Shown here: in pieces, positions 18,314 to 26,270 of the stretch | Layout: each line of letters begins with the position of its first letter | Position numbering within the stretch: the first letter of the stretch is position 1 | Assembly: GCF_017349295.1 (NCBI RefSeq) | Contig: NZ_JAFMPK010000045.1 | Coordinates: forward strand, 20,759 to 84,758 | Length of the DNA: 64,000 bases | Source of the DNA: Myceligenerans salitolerans | GTDB taxonomy: Bacteria; Actinomycetota; Actinomycetes; Actinomycetales; Cellulomonadaceae | Reading direction: 5' to 3' | Notes under the pieces: generated by a model | What the model saw: the letters and a program-made list of their open reading frames with translations, nothing else | The model's database searches: none | What the model was told of the DNA's origin: nothing | Position numbers and translations under genes: made by a program

Positions 18314-18651
18314 CGGTACTCCGCGGTGACCTCGATCAGCCCGAGAATGTTCTCGTTCAGCTCCTCCAAGTCCTCGGCCGGGATCCAGTACTCCAGGATC
18401 GTCGCGCCACCCACCTGCTGGACCGCATACCCGTCCAGGAAGGTCTTGGCGACGTCGAACCGCGTCACAAAGCCCGCGCCGGAGTGCTTCACGTTCCAGT
18501 CCCGGGCGATCCGGGTGGCGTAGTCCTCGTTCAGCACCGGATAGAAGATCGGCTGGTCCGGTAGCCGGGGCGGCCACGCCCGCCACCCGGACGCCTCCAC
18601 CAGCGCCAGCTCCTTCGGCCCGGTCGGCCGCCACAACGTCACCGTCTCCAT
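18310..18651 (-). CDS. ADP-ribosylation/crystallin J1-like protein
   Basis: The 113-residue protein (METVTLWRPTGPKELALVE, then SGWRAWPPRLPDQPIFYPVLN and DWNVKHSGAGFVTRF, ending VTAEYR) matches the small actinobacterial family annotated as ADP-ribosylation/crystallin J1. The biochemical role is not established. The start at 18649-18651 is the first ATG that fits the family N-terminus; the open frame upstream to 18720 is shadow. Its TGA overlaps the CTG of the CPCC remnant by four bases, so the two were probably one operon. Confidence 0.8.
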   Translation of the reverse strand: METVTLWRPTGPKELALVEASGWRAWPPRLPDQPIFYPVLNEDYATRIARDWNVKHSGAGFVTRFDVAKTFLDGYAVQQVGGATILEYWIPAEDLEELNENILGLIEVTAEYR

Positions 18652-18728
18652 GCGCGCATCCTGACAGTGCGCCTCCCCGTTCGTCACGGCCAATCCCGGC
18701 GGTCGACCCTGCTGTGCCACACCGCAGG

Positions 18729-19967
18729 TCAGGTGGCGGCAGAGGCGACCGAACTCATGTCGGGCACGAGCCAGGTGCGGTCATCACGGACTCGCAGGGT
18801 GAACTCATGGATCGTCCGGCCGGTGTGGGTGCGCAGCGTCAGGCTGGTGAGCGCGGTGGGGTCGACCGGGGTCCACATCTCGGGGGCATCATCCAAGTCT
18901 GCGCGCTCGACCGGTACAGCACGCGCTGCGGCGATCGCGCCCGCAAGGAGGCGGGAGCCCTCGACGGCGAGCCGGCCGAACAGGCCGTCTGAAGGTGCGA
19001 TCCCGGTCACGATGAACCGGGCCACTGGCTGGCCGTTGTCGTGGAGTGTCCACTCGTTCACAACTGGTTCGCGGGTCTCACGCGTCGCCAGCCCTTCACG
19101 CAGTGCCTCGACCGTCGCCTCCACGCCCTGGTACTGCGGCCAAGGAAAGTACTCCCCCCAAGCTCCGAACACCTGGCCGTCGGCCGGGACCAAGGCCGCG
19201 AACCGGCCACCCGACACAGGGGCGGCCATCGCGACGAGGCGAGCTTCAGGGTCTCGGATCGGCCTCGTCCGCAGGTGCAAGACCGAATGGCTGAACACCG
19301 GGAACAACCCGCCCACGAGCGGGTCCTTCCGCAACCGTGCCACGAGTTCGACAGCCCACGTCTCGCGGCGGCGCGCGGCCACGGCGAGCCGGTCCCACAG
19401 GTGCTCGCGCCACACCTCCGCCGGAGCATCCGGATCCGGTTGAAGCAGTGTCGTCTTCTCCACGACGATCACGTCCAGCATCGTCATGGCCTGCCACCGC
19501 TCCAGATCCGGCTCGGTGCCCGTGAGCTCGGCGGCCAGAAGCGTCCAGGCGGTCCCGTGCCCGACCAGGACCACATCCCTACCGGAGTGTTCCGCCATGA
19601 TCCGTCCCACGGCCGCGACCACCCGTGACCGTGTCTGCGCGATCGACTCCCATCCCGCCCGAACCTCCGAGTACGGTTGCGCGAAGGCTTGCCGGATGGC
19701 GTCGGCGAAGTCCGGCAGCCAGGTCGTCTCGCCGCGATCGTGCTCCCGCAGGTCTGTCACCATCGGAACCTCACGCCCGGCGAGCAGGAATGCGGTGCGC
19801 GCCGCCTTCGGCTCGGGCGAGGTGAACCAGACCGCGCCCTGCGGCCACGGCGCCCGCGCCGCGAGCTCCGTCACCTCGTGCTCGTGGTCGGGATCCAGGA
19901 GCCACGTCGAGGCCGGAACCGCCGGATCAAGGAGCGGCCGCCCGTGACGGACCAGGAAGACAACCAC
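18729..19967 (-). CDS. Histidine phosphatase domain fused to an unknown C-terminal domain
   Basis: The first ~165 residues form a histidine phosphatase (phosphoglycerate-mutase-like) domain: LVRHGRP at 5-11 with the phospho-accepting His, and VLVGHGTAW at about 132-140 with the second catalytic His. Such enzymes remove phosphate from small molecules or proteins. The remaining ~245 residues form a separate alpha/beta region (HSVLHLRTRPIRDPEARLV, then GEYFPWPQYQGVEAT) that I do not recognise. A 412-residue length is about twice that of a simple family member, so this is a fusion. The ATG/GTG at the frame start directly precedes the RHG strand and is convincing. Confidence 0.8.
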   Translation of the reverse strand: MVVFLVRHGRPLLDPAVPASTWLLDPDHEHEVTELAARAPWPQGAVWFTSPEPKAARTAFLLAGREVPMVTDLREHDRGETTWLPDFADAIRQAFAQPYSEVRAGWESIAQTRSRVVAAVGRIMAEHSGRDVVLVGHGTAWTLLAAELTGTEPDLERWQAMTMLDVIVVEKTTLLQPDPDAPAEVWREHLWDRLAVAARRRETWAVELVARLRKDPLVGGLFPVFSHSVLHLRTRPIRDPEARLVAMAAPVSGGRFAALVPADGQVFGAWGEYFPWPQYQGVEATVEALREGLATRETREPVVNEWTLHDNGQPVARFIVTGIAPSDGLFGRLAVEGSRLLAGAIAAARAVPVERADLDDAPEMWTPVDPTALTSLTLRTHTGRTIHEFTLRVRDDRTWLVPDMSSVASAAT

Positions 19968-19987
19968 CGCGCCAGCCTAGAACGCCC

Positions 19988-20086
19988 TCAGCAGGTCGAG
20001 TGAATCAGCGCAGCAACCATGCGGGTCGCGGCAAGCTCGTTGTAGAGGGCGACGGCGTCCTCGGTGGCCGCCACGTACACCTCCAT
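19988..20086 (-). pseudogene. Short 3' gene remnant
   Basis: The last 32 codons (MEVYVAATEDAVALYNELAA, then TRMVAALIHSTC and a stop) look like the genuine C-terminus of a minus-strand protein, while sequence upstream of about 20090 in the same frame does not. It ends against the short repeat at 20108. A complete 32-residue peptide from the ATG at 20084-20086 (with weak ribosome-binding sequence) cannot be excluded. Confidence 0.35.
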
Positions 20087-20107
20087 GCCAAGCAACGCGG
20101 GACCCCC

Positions 20108-20136
20108 AGCGCCAGACTGGGTATGACTTTCCGCTC
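20108..20136 (+). repeat. Short direct repeat, left copy
   Basis: AGCGCCAGACTGGGTATGAC followed by TTTCCGCTC. The same unit, with single-base differences, recurs at 20890-20918 in the same direction (CGCCAGGCTGG then TATGACTTTCCG). The two copies bracket the truncated DUF3883-type gene. Each has a CCAGnCTGG near-palindrome. Confidence 0.65.
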
Positions 20137-20828
20137 TTGTCGCAGGAAAGGCGCAACCGTACACAGAGGAGGCTGCCACCAAGGCGATCGCAGCCCGAAC
20201 AGGATTCTCAACTCGCGCGGTCCGCAGTGAGCCATACACCGCTGAGAAGCGCGCCGGCGACGGTGGAAAGGTCATCGTCTGGCGCGCTGAGATCCTCCGC
20301 GCGATCGGTGCCGACCTTCCCGATCTCTCGTTCGGCCGCAACGGCTGGGCGGTCGTCGATCACGACGAGCTTTTCGGTGAGCCGCAGGACGCAGAAGGGG
20401 AAGCCGCCCGCGGCGGGCGTTCGCGCGGTGCGGGTTTCCTCCTCAACGCAGAGGCGCGCCGGGTCATCGAGCGGCGAGCGATCGATGTCGTCCTGAATTG
20501 GTGCAGCACGAACGGTTGGGCCGACGTGCGAGATGTCGGAGCGATCGAGTCGTACGACATCGTCGGGAAGGTCGACGGCGTCGAGCGGCGGATCGAGGTT
20601 AAGGGGACCACGGGCGAGGCGGATGCGGTGGCGGTGACCCGCCGCGAGGTCGAGGTCGCCACCAGCGACAAGAACCACCTGATGATCATCGTCCACGGCA
20701 TCACCACAGGACTCGACGGCTCGGGAACGCTGGTCGCCCACGGCGGCCAGATCATCGTTCACGACCCATGGCTCCCCACCGACGACGAGCTGACACCGAT
20801 CAGCTTTTGGTGGCAGCGCGCGCAGTGA
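20127..20828 (+). pseudogene. DUF3883-type protein, 5'-truncated
   Basis: In the frame ending at 20826-20828 the sequence is protein-like from the very first codon after a TGA (20124-20126) inside the short repeat, yet no ATG, GTG or TTG appears until 20526, so the true start is missing. The C-terminal half has YDIVGKVDGVERRIEVKGTT and TRREVEVA, the E...D..(I/V)EVKGT pattern of DUF3883, a restriction-endonuclease-like domain found in defence and restriction proteins. About 233 codons survive. Translation from GTG 20526 would give only the last 100 residues. Confidence 0.6.
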
Positions 20829-20889
20829 CGAGCACACCGTCAAGGGACGCGGTTTGCGCTCTTTCTTCGCGTGCCTCGCACCGCCCGCA

Positions 20890-20918
20890 GTCGCCAGGCT
20901 GGTATGACTTTCCGTTCC
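20890..20918 (+). repeat. Short direct repeat, right copy
   Basis: Second copy of the unit at 20108-20136, about 780 bp downstream in the same orientation. The core GGTATGACTTTCCG is identical in both, apart from one extra G in the left copy. It lies just beyond the stop of the truncated DUF3883-type gene. Confidence 0.65.
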
Positions 20919-20969
20919 TCCGCGAGAAGGTACAAGGTCACACAGATCGCATTCTTCCGGTACCCAAGG

Positions 20970-21244
20970 TCGCCGGACGCAACGGAAGAGCACACCTCCT
21001 GAGGAGGGGTACTGGACTTCAAGCAACCAGCCCTCGGGCATTCCAAACCGTGAGGTAGCTCTGCGCCGGAGCCTACCCTTGCCGACTGACGGCACCCCCG
21101 ACATAGTCGCGGACCCTGGTGCGCCCCCACGAGGCCGGTTGCTTCGTCAGCCTCGCACGTCACCGTCCGCCTCCCCGAGGTTGAGCCGGATTTCATCCAC
21201 ATTGGGCGTGCCCCGAATGTCGGGTTGGAGGATGCTTGGATTCG
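20970..21244 (+). repeat. Dispersed repeat, copy A3 (275 bp, identical to A2)
   Basis: Identical to 11015-11289 by reading, in direct orientation. Here it lies immediately upstream of the DUF6236 gene; its last bases (GCTTGGATTCG) are only 31 bp before that gene's start. Unit spacing is 9955 bp. Confidence 0.9.
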
Positions 21245-21274
21245 CAGGAGTTCAGGCTGATCGAGGAGAAGCGG

Positions 21275-22459
21275 ATGCACCCGCCGGCGCTGTACTACCC
21301 CTACATCCATGTGCGGGACGAGGACTGGCTCAAGACCGCGGCCCTCTACTGGCCTGCGGTCCACCGCCTGGTCCCTGCGGGCTACCCGATCGACGACACG
21401 GCAACAGCGCGGGCGTTCGCTGACGCCGAAGTGCTTCGCAATGAGAACCCGGGCCTGTACGTTTTCGAGGCGGAGTCGAGTTTCGAGTCGGCGCTTGCCA
21501 GGAACGTCGACCTGCTCGAGGCGCGTTTTCGTGTCCACGACGCCGAGCACGTCCCCCATCCGGACTTCGTCCCGTCACCGAACATGGCGATCGGTGTACG
21601 TCCAGAGAATCTGGGCTGGATCCATGTCCAGAAGATCCCGCCGTCGCTTGTCGACGAGTTCGTGGCCAGAGGGTTCGCGATCCGAGGGCGTCCTGACCCG
21701 AATACCGGGAGGGATTGGGGGTCTCACACGCCCGGGCGCGAGTGGGTCGGGTTCCATCGTGCAGTTGCGGGTGCATACATGACAGCCCTTGCCAGCCAAG
21801 TCAGCGGACAGGGGCGCTTCCAGCCGCTCACCGACGTGGATGACCTTCGAAAGACCATCCCTCATCCCGACGTCGAAGCCGCTCTGCGACTACTGACCGG
21901 GGTGGCCCCGGCCAAGCCTGAGGCTACCGAGGCGTACGTCATGCTGGCGCTCGAAACCGTCCTGCCCACCAACCTCGACCAGGTCCCAGTCGAGGCGATC
22001 CTCCGCTGCCGAGAAGAACTCCAGCCCAAGCTCGAAGCCTTCCGATCACACGTGGACGCCCAGGTCGACGAGCTCAGGCAGATCGCGGCTGTCCCTGCGG
22101 AACACCGGCGCCTTGAGGAGTTCGCCAGGCATGTGCAAGGCACGATCGAGCAGCCGTTGCGCGACCTTGAACGGGACCTCCGACTGCTCAAGCTGGAGAC
22201 CGTCCGCTCTCTCGTTACTACCTCCACCTACGCACCACCAGCCATCATCGGCGCCGGCCTAACCTACCTGGCAGAACCAGCCGCCACAGTGGCCGGATCA
22301 GTAGCGGCAGCGATAGGCAAGGCATGGTGGGACGTACGCCAAGGGGGCGCCACCATCCGCAGCAACTCCCCTGTTGGGTTCCTCCTCGACGTACGCCACC
22401 AACTCACGCCAGCCAGCGCTGGACAACGCTTCGAGCGCCTCTTTCGACGAGGCAGATGA
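21275..22459 (+). CDS. DUF6236 family protein
   Basis: The protein opens MHPPALYYPYIHVRDEDWLK, the characteristic N-terminus of DUF6236 proteins, which are scattered in actinobacterial accessory DNA and have no established function. Length is 394 residues from the ATG at 21275, chosen because GAGGAGAAGCGG lies just upstream; an in-frame TTG at 21236 falls inside the repeat and is unlikely. A central helical, coiled-coil-prone region (about 230-320) precedes a hydrophobic Ala-rich segment (about 325-350) and a basic C-terminus. Confidence 0.75.
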   Translation: MHPPALYYPYIHVRDEDWLKTAALYWPAVHRLVPAGYPIDDTATARAFADAEVLRNENPGLYVFEAESSFESALARNVDLLEARFRVHDAEHVPHPDFVPSPNMAIGVRPENLGWIHVQKIPPSLVDEFVARGFAIRGRPDPNTGRDWGSHTPGREWVGFHRAVAGAYMTALASQVSGQGRFQPLTDVDDLRKTIPHPDVEAALRLLTGVAPAKPEATEAYVMLALETVLPTNLDQVPVEAILRCREELQPKLEAFRSHVDAQVDELRQIAAVPAEHRRLEEFARHVQGTIEQPLRDLERDLRLLKLETVRSLVTTSTYAPPAIIGAGLTYLAEPAATVAGSVAAAIGKAWWDVRQGGATIRSNSPVGFLLDVRHQLTPASAGQRFERLFRRGR

Positions 22460-22616
22460 ACTGCTGCCCACAGGCTGTGGGATCCGCTCGGGCTACTTGG
22501 CGGCTTCGTGGGACGCCATGGCGAGCGAGGCGCTTCCAGGAGAGGAGTACGTCTTCTGGGACGAGGGAGGCGATTCTGTCTGCAAGTCGCTCACCGCCAC
22601 CTACAAGGAGCAGTAG
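22440..22616 (+). pseudogene. Possible short gene fragment
   Basis: In a frame different from DUF6236, the 57 codons ending at 22616 read naturally (DEADELLPTGCGIRSGYLAA, then GEEYVFWDEGGDSVC). They have no good start and overlap the end of the DUF6236 gene. Probably the tail of a lost gene. Weak evidence. Confidence 0.25.
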
Positions 22617-22713
22617 GCCCAGAATGCATCGTAATGGCCAGATTGTAGGCCGAAGGGGCAACGAGGCGCTCATCACCGGCTCCACGACGGGTCCATGAGC
22701 CTCCAAGATTCCT

Positions 22714-22733
22714 GCGGGGCGCTCCGGCCCCGC
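22714..22733. terminator. GC-rich hairpin
   Basis: GCGGGGC (22714-22720) pairs with GCCCCGC (22727-22733) across a 6-nt loop, between the DUF6236 region and the next plus-strand gene. Likely a terminator without T-run. Confidence 0.45.
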
Positions 22734-22816
22734 GGCCTCTATCGTGAGATGCGGTAGCCATCGCAGGGGGGGGGTACGCCGGTCCGCGAGAACGGTCGAC
22801 GGGACTGGAAAGGCAC

Positions 22817-23911
22817 GTGGCGAAGACCATCTGGGATCAACTCGCAGACGACGCCGAGTTCCTGCTTGCCACGCTGGACCCGAGTTGGGTGGACGAGCAG
22901 GTGGCAAACGTCCGTAGCTTCGAGGACAAGCTGGAGCGTAGCGGCGGTCGTCTGAAGGGATCGCGTACCTTTCACCCACTGGCCGTCAATGTGAGCAACT
23001 ATCAAGCCGCCCCGGATGGCGAAGCCGCCTACAAGAGCATGGGAAAGAACTTTCTCCGGCTCGCGAGGGCAGGGAACGCTCTTCGGACCCTCGCCGGCGT
23101 CCCCGGTCTGGACGAGCGCGTCAAGAACCTGACACGAGGCGATGGCGCTCTCCACTACTCGACCGAGTTCGAGCTGATCTCTGCTGCGGTCTACGTCAGT
23201 ACAGGCCATTCGGTCGAGTTCGTCCCGGAGACCGACACGCCTACTTTCGACCGGCTGGTCGACGGAACGGTCGAGGTCGAGTGCAAGCAGGCCACGCCAT
23301 TCACACGACAGCAGCTACAGGCAGCCAGTCTTTGGACGCTGCTCGACCGACAGATCCGCAAGGCACTTGACCGGCACGAGGGGGTCTTCTACGTGCACGC
23401 CACGGTGCCCGACCTGCCGGATCAGGATCTCATCGCTGACATACTCGCCGAGGTCAAGCAGCTGGCCGACAAGGACGCTCCTAGCGCGAGCCAGACACAT
23501 GGCGATGTCCAGTACCACTACATGCGGAAGCAACCGAAGAGGCTCAAGGACCGCAGCGGGTTCGGCGGGGACATCCCGCATTGGTTTCCCGGGCAGGCAG
23601 ACCACTTGAAGATCGAGGCATCGGCGATCGTGGAAAGCTCAGGCACCATGGACAGCGGGAAACTCCATGCCCTCGCCTTCGACAGTCGAAAGCCGCATCC
23701 CGATCCCGGACAGATCCTCGTGGATCAACTGCGCAAGGCGAAGCCGCAGTTCACCGGAAACCGGCCCGCCGTCATTCACGCCGACATCACCGGCGCCCTG
23801 GGGCGTTCGCGGCTTCAGCTGGGCGATACAGAGGTGGCGAACGAGGTCCGCGAGTGGCTGCAACGCCACGGCGAGGTCACAGCAGTCCAACGTCTCCGCC
23901 CCGCCATCTGA
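22817..23911 (+). CDS. Putative PD-(D/E)xK-fold nuclease-like protein
   Basis: The 364-residue protein has, at about 117-157, a segment that fits the PD-(D/E)xK nuclease core: an acidic helix (EFELISAAVYV), TFDRLVDGTVEVECKQAT with Asp145 or Asp149 and Glu155-Cys-Lys157, then a helical stretch. The rest, including KPKRLKDRSGFGGDIPHW-type sequence near 240, is unfamiliar. The GTG start has GGAAAGG shortly upstream. Such proteins occur in restriction and abortive-infection loci; the activity is inferred from the motif only. It stands alone between the hairpin at 22714 and a gene-poor stretch. Confidence 0.6.
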   Translation: MAKTIWDQLADDAEFLLATLDPSWVDEQVANVRSFEDKLERSGGRLKGSRTFHPLAVNVSNYQAAPDGEAAYKSMGKNFLRLARAGNALRTLAGVPGLDERVKNLTRGDGALHYSTEFELISAAVYVSTGHSVEFVPETDTPTFDRLVDGTVEVECKQATPFTRQQLQAASLWTLLDRQIRKALDRHEGVFYVHATVPDLPDQDLIADILAEVKQLADKDAPSASQTHGDVQYHYMRKQPKRLKDRSGFGGDIPHWFPGQADHLKIEASAIVESSGTMDSGKLHALAFDSRKPHPDPGQILVDQLRKAKPQFTGNRPAVIHADITGALGRSRLQLGDTEVANEVREWLQRHGEVTAVQRLRPAI

Positions 23912-24342
23912 TGGCTCGATCGCCCAACCTGCCATTCGCGTCGAGCGCAACCCCAAGCCTGACCATCAGCTCCCCATCCCCTTCCTCGGCGTCGACTGGA
24001 CCACCCGCCCCCTACCAGGAAGCCAAGGCCACAGCTGAGAGGCCGTGGAGAGGGGTCCAACGCAACTGCCCAAGCAACGGCAGACCTTCCTGCTCGAGAA
24101 CGCAGCGGAAGCGTTCGCGCCAGCCCATGGCTCGTTCCCGCTCGACACCGAGTCCAAGGCGATCCACCCGTCCAGATGGTTGACGTAGGAGAACGCCGAC
24201 TCGAACCGACGATGGGCGGCACGGCTCGCCAGTCCGTACAGCTCGCACCCCCGCAGGTGCGATGCGCCGCCGACGCTCCGGGAGCAAGCGGACTGTGTCG
24301 TCGACGGTTGCTCCGCGAGGGAGCGGTCGGGGCTTTCGTGCG
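23912..24342. other. Gene-poor stretch with possible remnants
   Basis: No gene is supported. Protein-like pieces in conflicting frames and strands (plus strand near 24060-24183, LPKQRQTFLLENAAEAFAPA, ending in TAG; minus strand near 24130-24270, ELYGLASRAAHRRFESAFSY) suggest overlapping debris of lost genes rather than one intact frame. Confidence 0.3.
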
Positions 24343-24888
24343 CTACTCCGGTTCCGAGACGTCTTCGACGGGAACGGATTTACTTTCGTCATCGAGCCCA
24401 AGCAGGGCGTTTAGAGCAACAAGGCACATGACCGCTATGACGGCAACAGCAATGACGGCCGAGACTTTTTCGGCGTTGGCAGAAAGGTCAAAGACCGTGG
24501 CGGCAATCATGTTAATCTCCACCCCAATCGCAACTCCTACCAGTCCACTCGATAGCCGTATCCTCCTGCGCAACCCCCGGGTATCGCGCTTCTGCTTTCG
24601 GAAGGCATCTTGCGCACTCCGCAAGTAGCCTCCGATCTCCTTCTCAATCTTTCTCACCTCGGCGGATTCAGCACTCTCTGGCGCCAGAAATTCCTTAGAG
24701 TGCAGAAGATTCACGATCTTGTAGTAGGAGGAATTGACCACTTCGTCCCCATCCTTGGAAGCTGCCTTTAGTCTCGTCACAAGGGCACCGGTGGCCAAGT
24801 AGCGCGACTCGATTACGAGAAGGATTAGAAGAACCGGAATAACTTGGGCAGCGAGCCCAAAGAACGGTTGCAGGTCGTCAGCGAACAC
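24343..24888 (-). CDS. Multi-TM membrane protein of unknown function
   Basis: From the GTG at 24886-24888 the protein has 181 residues. A transmembrane segment near the N-terminus (about 9-28, LAAQVIPVLLILLVI) is followed by a charged helical region with many Glu/Lys pairs (about 60-105). Two further hydrophobic segments lie at about 110-130 and 140-165, and the tail is acidic. Lower GC than the neighbours in parts. The dispersed repeat at 24985 lies about 100 bp upstream of its start. No family recognised. Confidence 0.65.
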   Translation of the reverse strand: MFADDLQPFFGLAAQVIPVLLILLVIESRYLATGALVTRLKAASKDGDEVVNSSYYKIVNLLHSKEFLAPESAESAEVRKIEKEIGGYLRSAQDAFRKQKRDTRGLRRRIRLSSGLVGVAIGVEINMIAATVFDLSANAEKVSAVIAVAVIAVMCLVALNALLGLDDESKSVPVEDVSEPE

Positions 24889-24984
24889 GTCCGACAGTCT
24901 AGGAGCTGGCCGGCAGAAAACGCGGAAGGCCTCCGCGGGCCCGCGTGAGACTGGCGGCAAATCGAGATCGGTCGGGCCGCATGG

Positions 24985-25135
24985 TCGCCGGACGCAACGA
25001 AAAAGCACACCTGCCAAGAGGTTCTGGACTGGACTTCGGCAACCAGCTCTCGGGTATTGCATGCCGTGAGGAGGCTCTGCGCCGGAGCCCTCCCCTGCTG
25101 TCTAACGGCGCCCGCGACATACTCGCAGATCCCCT
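24985..25135 (+). repeat. Dispersed repeat, copy A4
   Basis: Shares TCGCCGGACGCAACG, AGCACACCT, GGAGGCTCTGCGCCGGAGCC and GGCGCCCGCGACATACTCGC with copies A1-A3, same orientation. It occupies most of the gap between two minus-strand membrane-protein genes (24889-25337); nothing else was recognised there. Confidence 0.75.
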
Positions 25136-25337
25136 TGGACCCTGTGGCCGCGCCCTTCGTGCTGCGGCACGGGCTCGGCCGGCGGCAGATCCCGAAGGAG
25201 TCGTTGGGCGTCTCTGGCGTGATCTGCTGGCGCAGGCTGGCTGAGTGAACAGCGGCCGGGGTCTCCTGACATCGTCTTTCCCTCGCCACCGGGGCCAGTC
25301 TTCGGCCACTCACGCGCATAGTGACAATGTCCCGAGG

Positions 25338-26060
25338 CTAGGTTTCAGCCGCTCCGTCGGACGAGGGCTCGGGTGTCTCCGCGCGCGCGGGAATGGAGCG
25401 CGCTCGCCTCCCGAGCCTGCGCACGCCGTCGAGTGCGAACCCGAGTATGCCGATACCAGCAACGACGACGAGCAGAGGCCAGAGGTTGTCCGTGTCGGCG
25501 AGGACCCAGGCGACACCAGCCGCGACGGCCATAAGCGCGGCAACGAACAGCGCGGCCCATCCGAACTCGGACCGGGTACCGCCCTCCATTTTCGCGAGCA
25601 TGTCGGTCCGGGGCGGGACGACTTTCGCGTGCTTGACGTACTCGGCACGGATTCGCTCGCGCTCGACGTACATGCGCACGGCTCGCCGCACACCCTGCTG
25701 CGCAGCGACGAGCACGACTGCGGCGGACGCAAGCACGCTTCCCATGTCCTCACGACGGGTCACCTGCAGGACGATCACCACGGCTCCGCCCCCAAGCCAG
25801 ACCGCGCCCTCGGCGATGTGCCGGATGGGCACGAGCGTGCTCGCGACCAGGGACCCGGCTGCACGGTCTCGGATCGCTTCGAGCGTGCTGCGGCGGTTGC
25901 GGTTCTTCTCCATGTCAAGCAACTCGGTCGTCCACGTGACGATGCGACGCATCCTCGCGCGCAGTGTGAACTGATCGATCGCAACGACGACCGCAACGAG
26001 CGAAGCGAGGCCCGCGAGTACGCCGCCAACGGTCGCTACCAGGTCCTCAACGTCCTCCAC
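25338..26060 (-). CDS. Four-TM membrane protein of unknown function
   Basis: The 240-residue protein has hydrophobic segments at about 8-30, 82-100, 105-122, 165-185 and 190-208, with a charged cytoplasmic loop (RMRRIVTWTTELLDMEKNRN) and a second basic loop (YVERERIRAEYVKHAK). The tail is disordered. The start MEDVEDLVATVGG is natural. It is transcribed divergently from hipBA with about 170 bp between them. No family recognised. Confidence 0.7.
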   Translation of the reverse strand: MEDVEDLVATVGGVLAGLASLVAVVVAIDQFTLRARMRRIVTWTTELLDMEKNRNRRSTLEAIRDRAAGSLVASTLVPIRHIAEGAVWLGGGAVVIVLQVTRREDMGSVLASAAVVLVAAQQGVRRAVRMYVERERIRAEYVKHAKVVPPRTDMLAKMEGGTRSEFGWAALFVAALMAVAAGVAWVLADTDNLWPLLVVVAGIGILGFALDGVRRLGRRARSIPARAETPEPSSDGAAET

Positions 26061-26201
26061 CTGCGGACTGTCTCACGCGGCTGTGGTGCATCTAGGTCCG
26101 ACGCGCCAGTACAGAGCGCGGGTACCTCATGTGCTGCGCCCACTCTCCATTGCGCGGCAACCGCATGGCGCCCACACTGCCAGTGGAGATGGCGCACTGT
26201 G

Positions 26202-26256
26202 CTATGACGACCATGTTCTCCACAGCAACACTATATGGCTGCTATGCTCGTCATAG
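26202..26256. promoter_or_regulatory. Inverted-repeat operator of hipBA
   Basis: CTATGACGA at 26202-26210 and its exact complement TCGTCATAG at 26248-26256 form a 9-bp inverted repeat with centres 46 bp apart. They flank the AT-rich stretch ACACTATATGGCTGCTATG that should hold the promoter, and end 14 bp before the hipB start. HipB-type antitoxins repress their operon by binding such paired half sites; the assignment here is by position and symmetry. Confidence 0.6.
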
Positions 26257-26270
26257 AGAAAGGGGCAGGC

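Noticed and set aside
6575..25135. Integron attC array
   Set aside because: The dispersed repeat lacks the RYYYAAC/GTTRRRY core pair, the genes between copies face both ways, and no integron integrase is present in the window.
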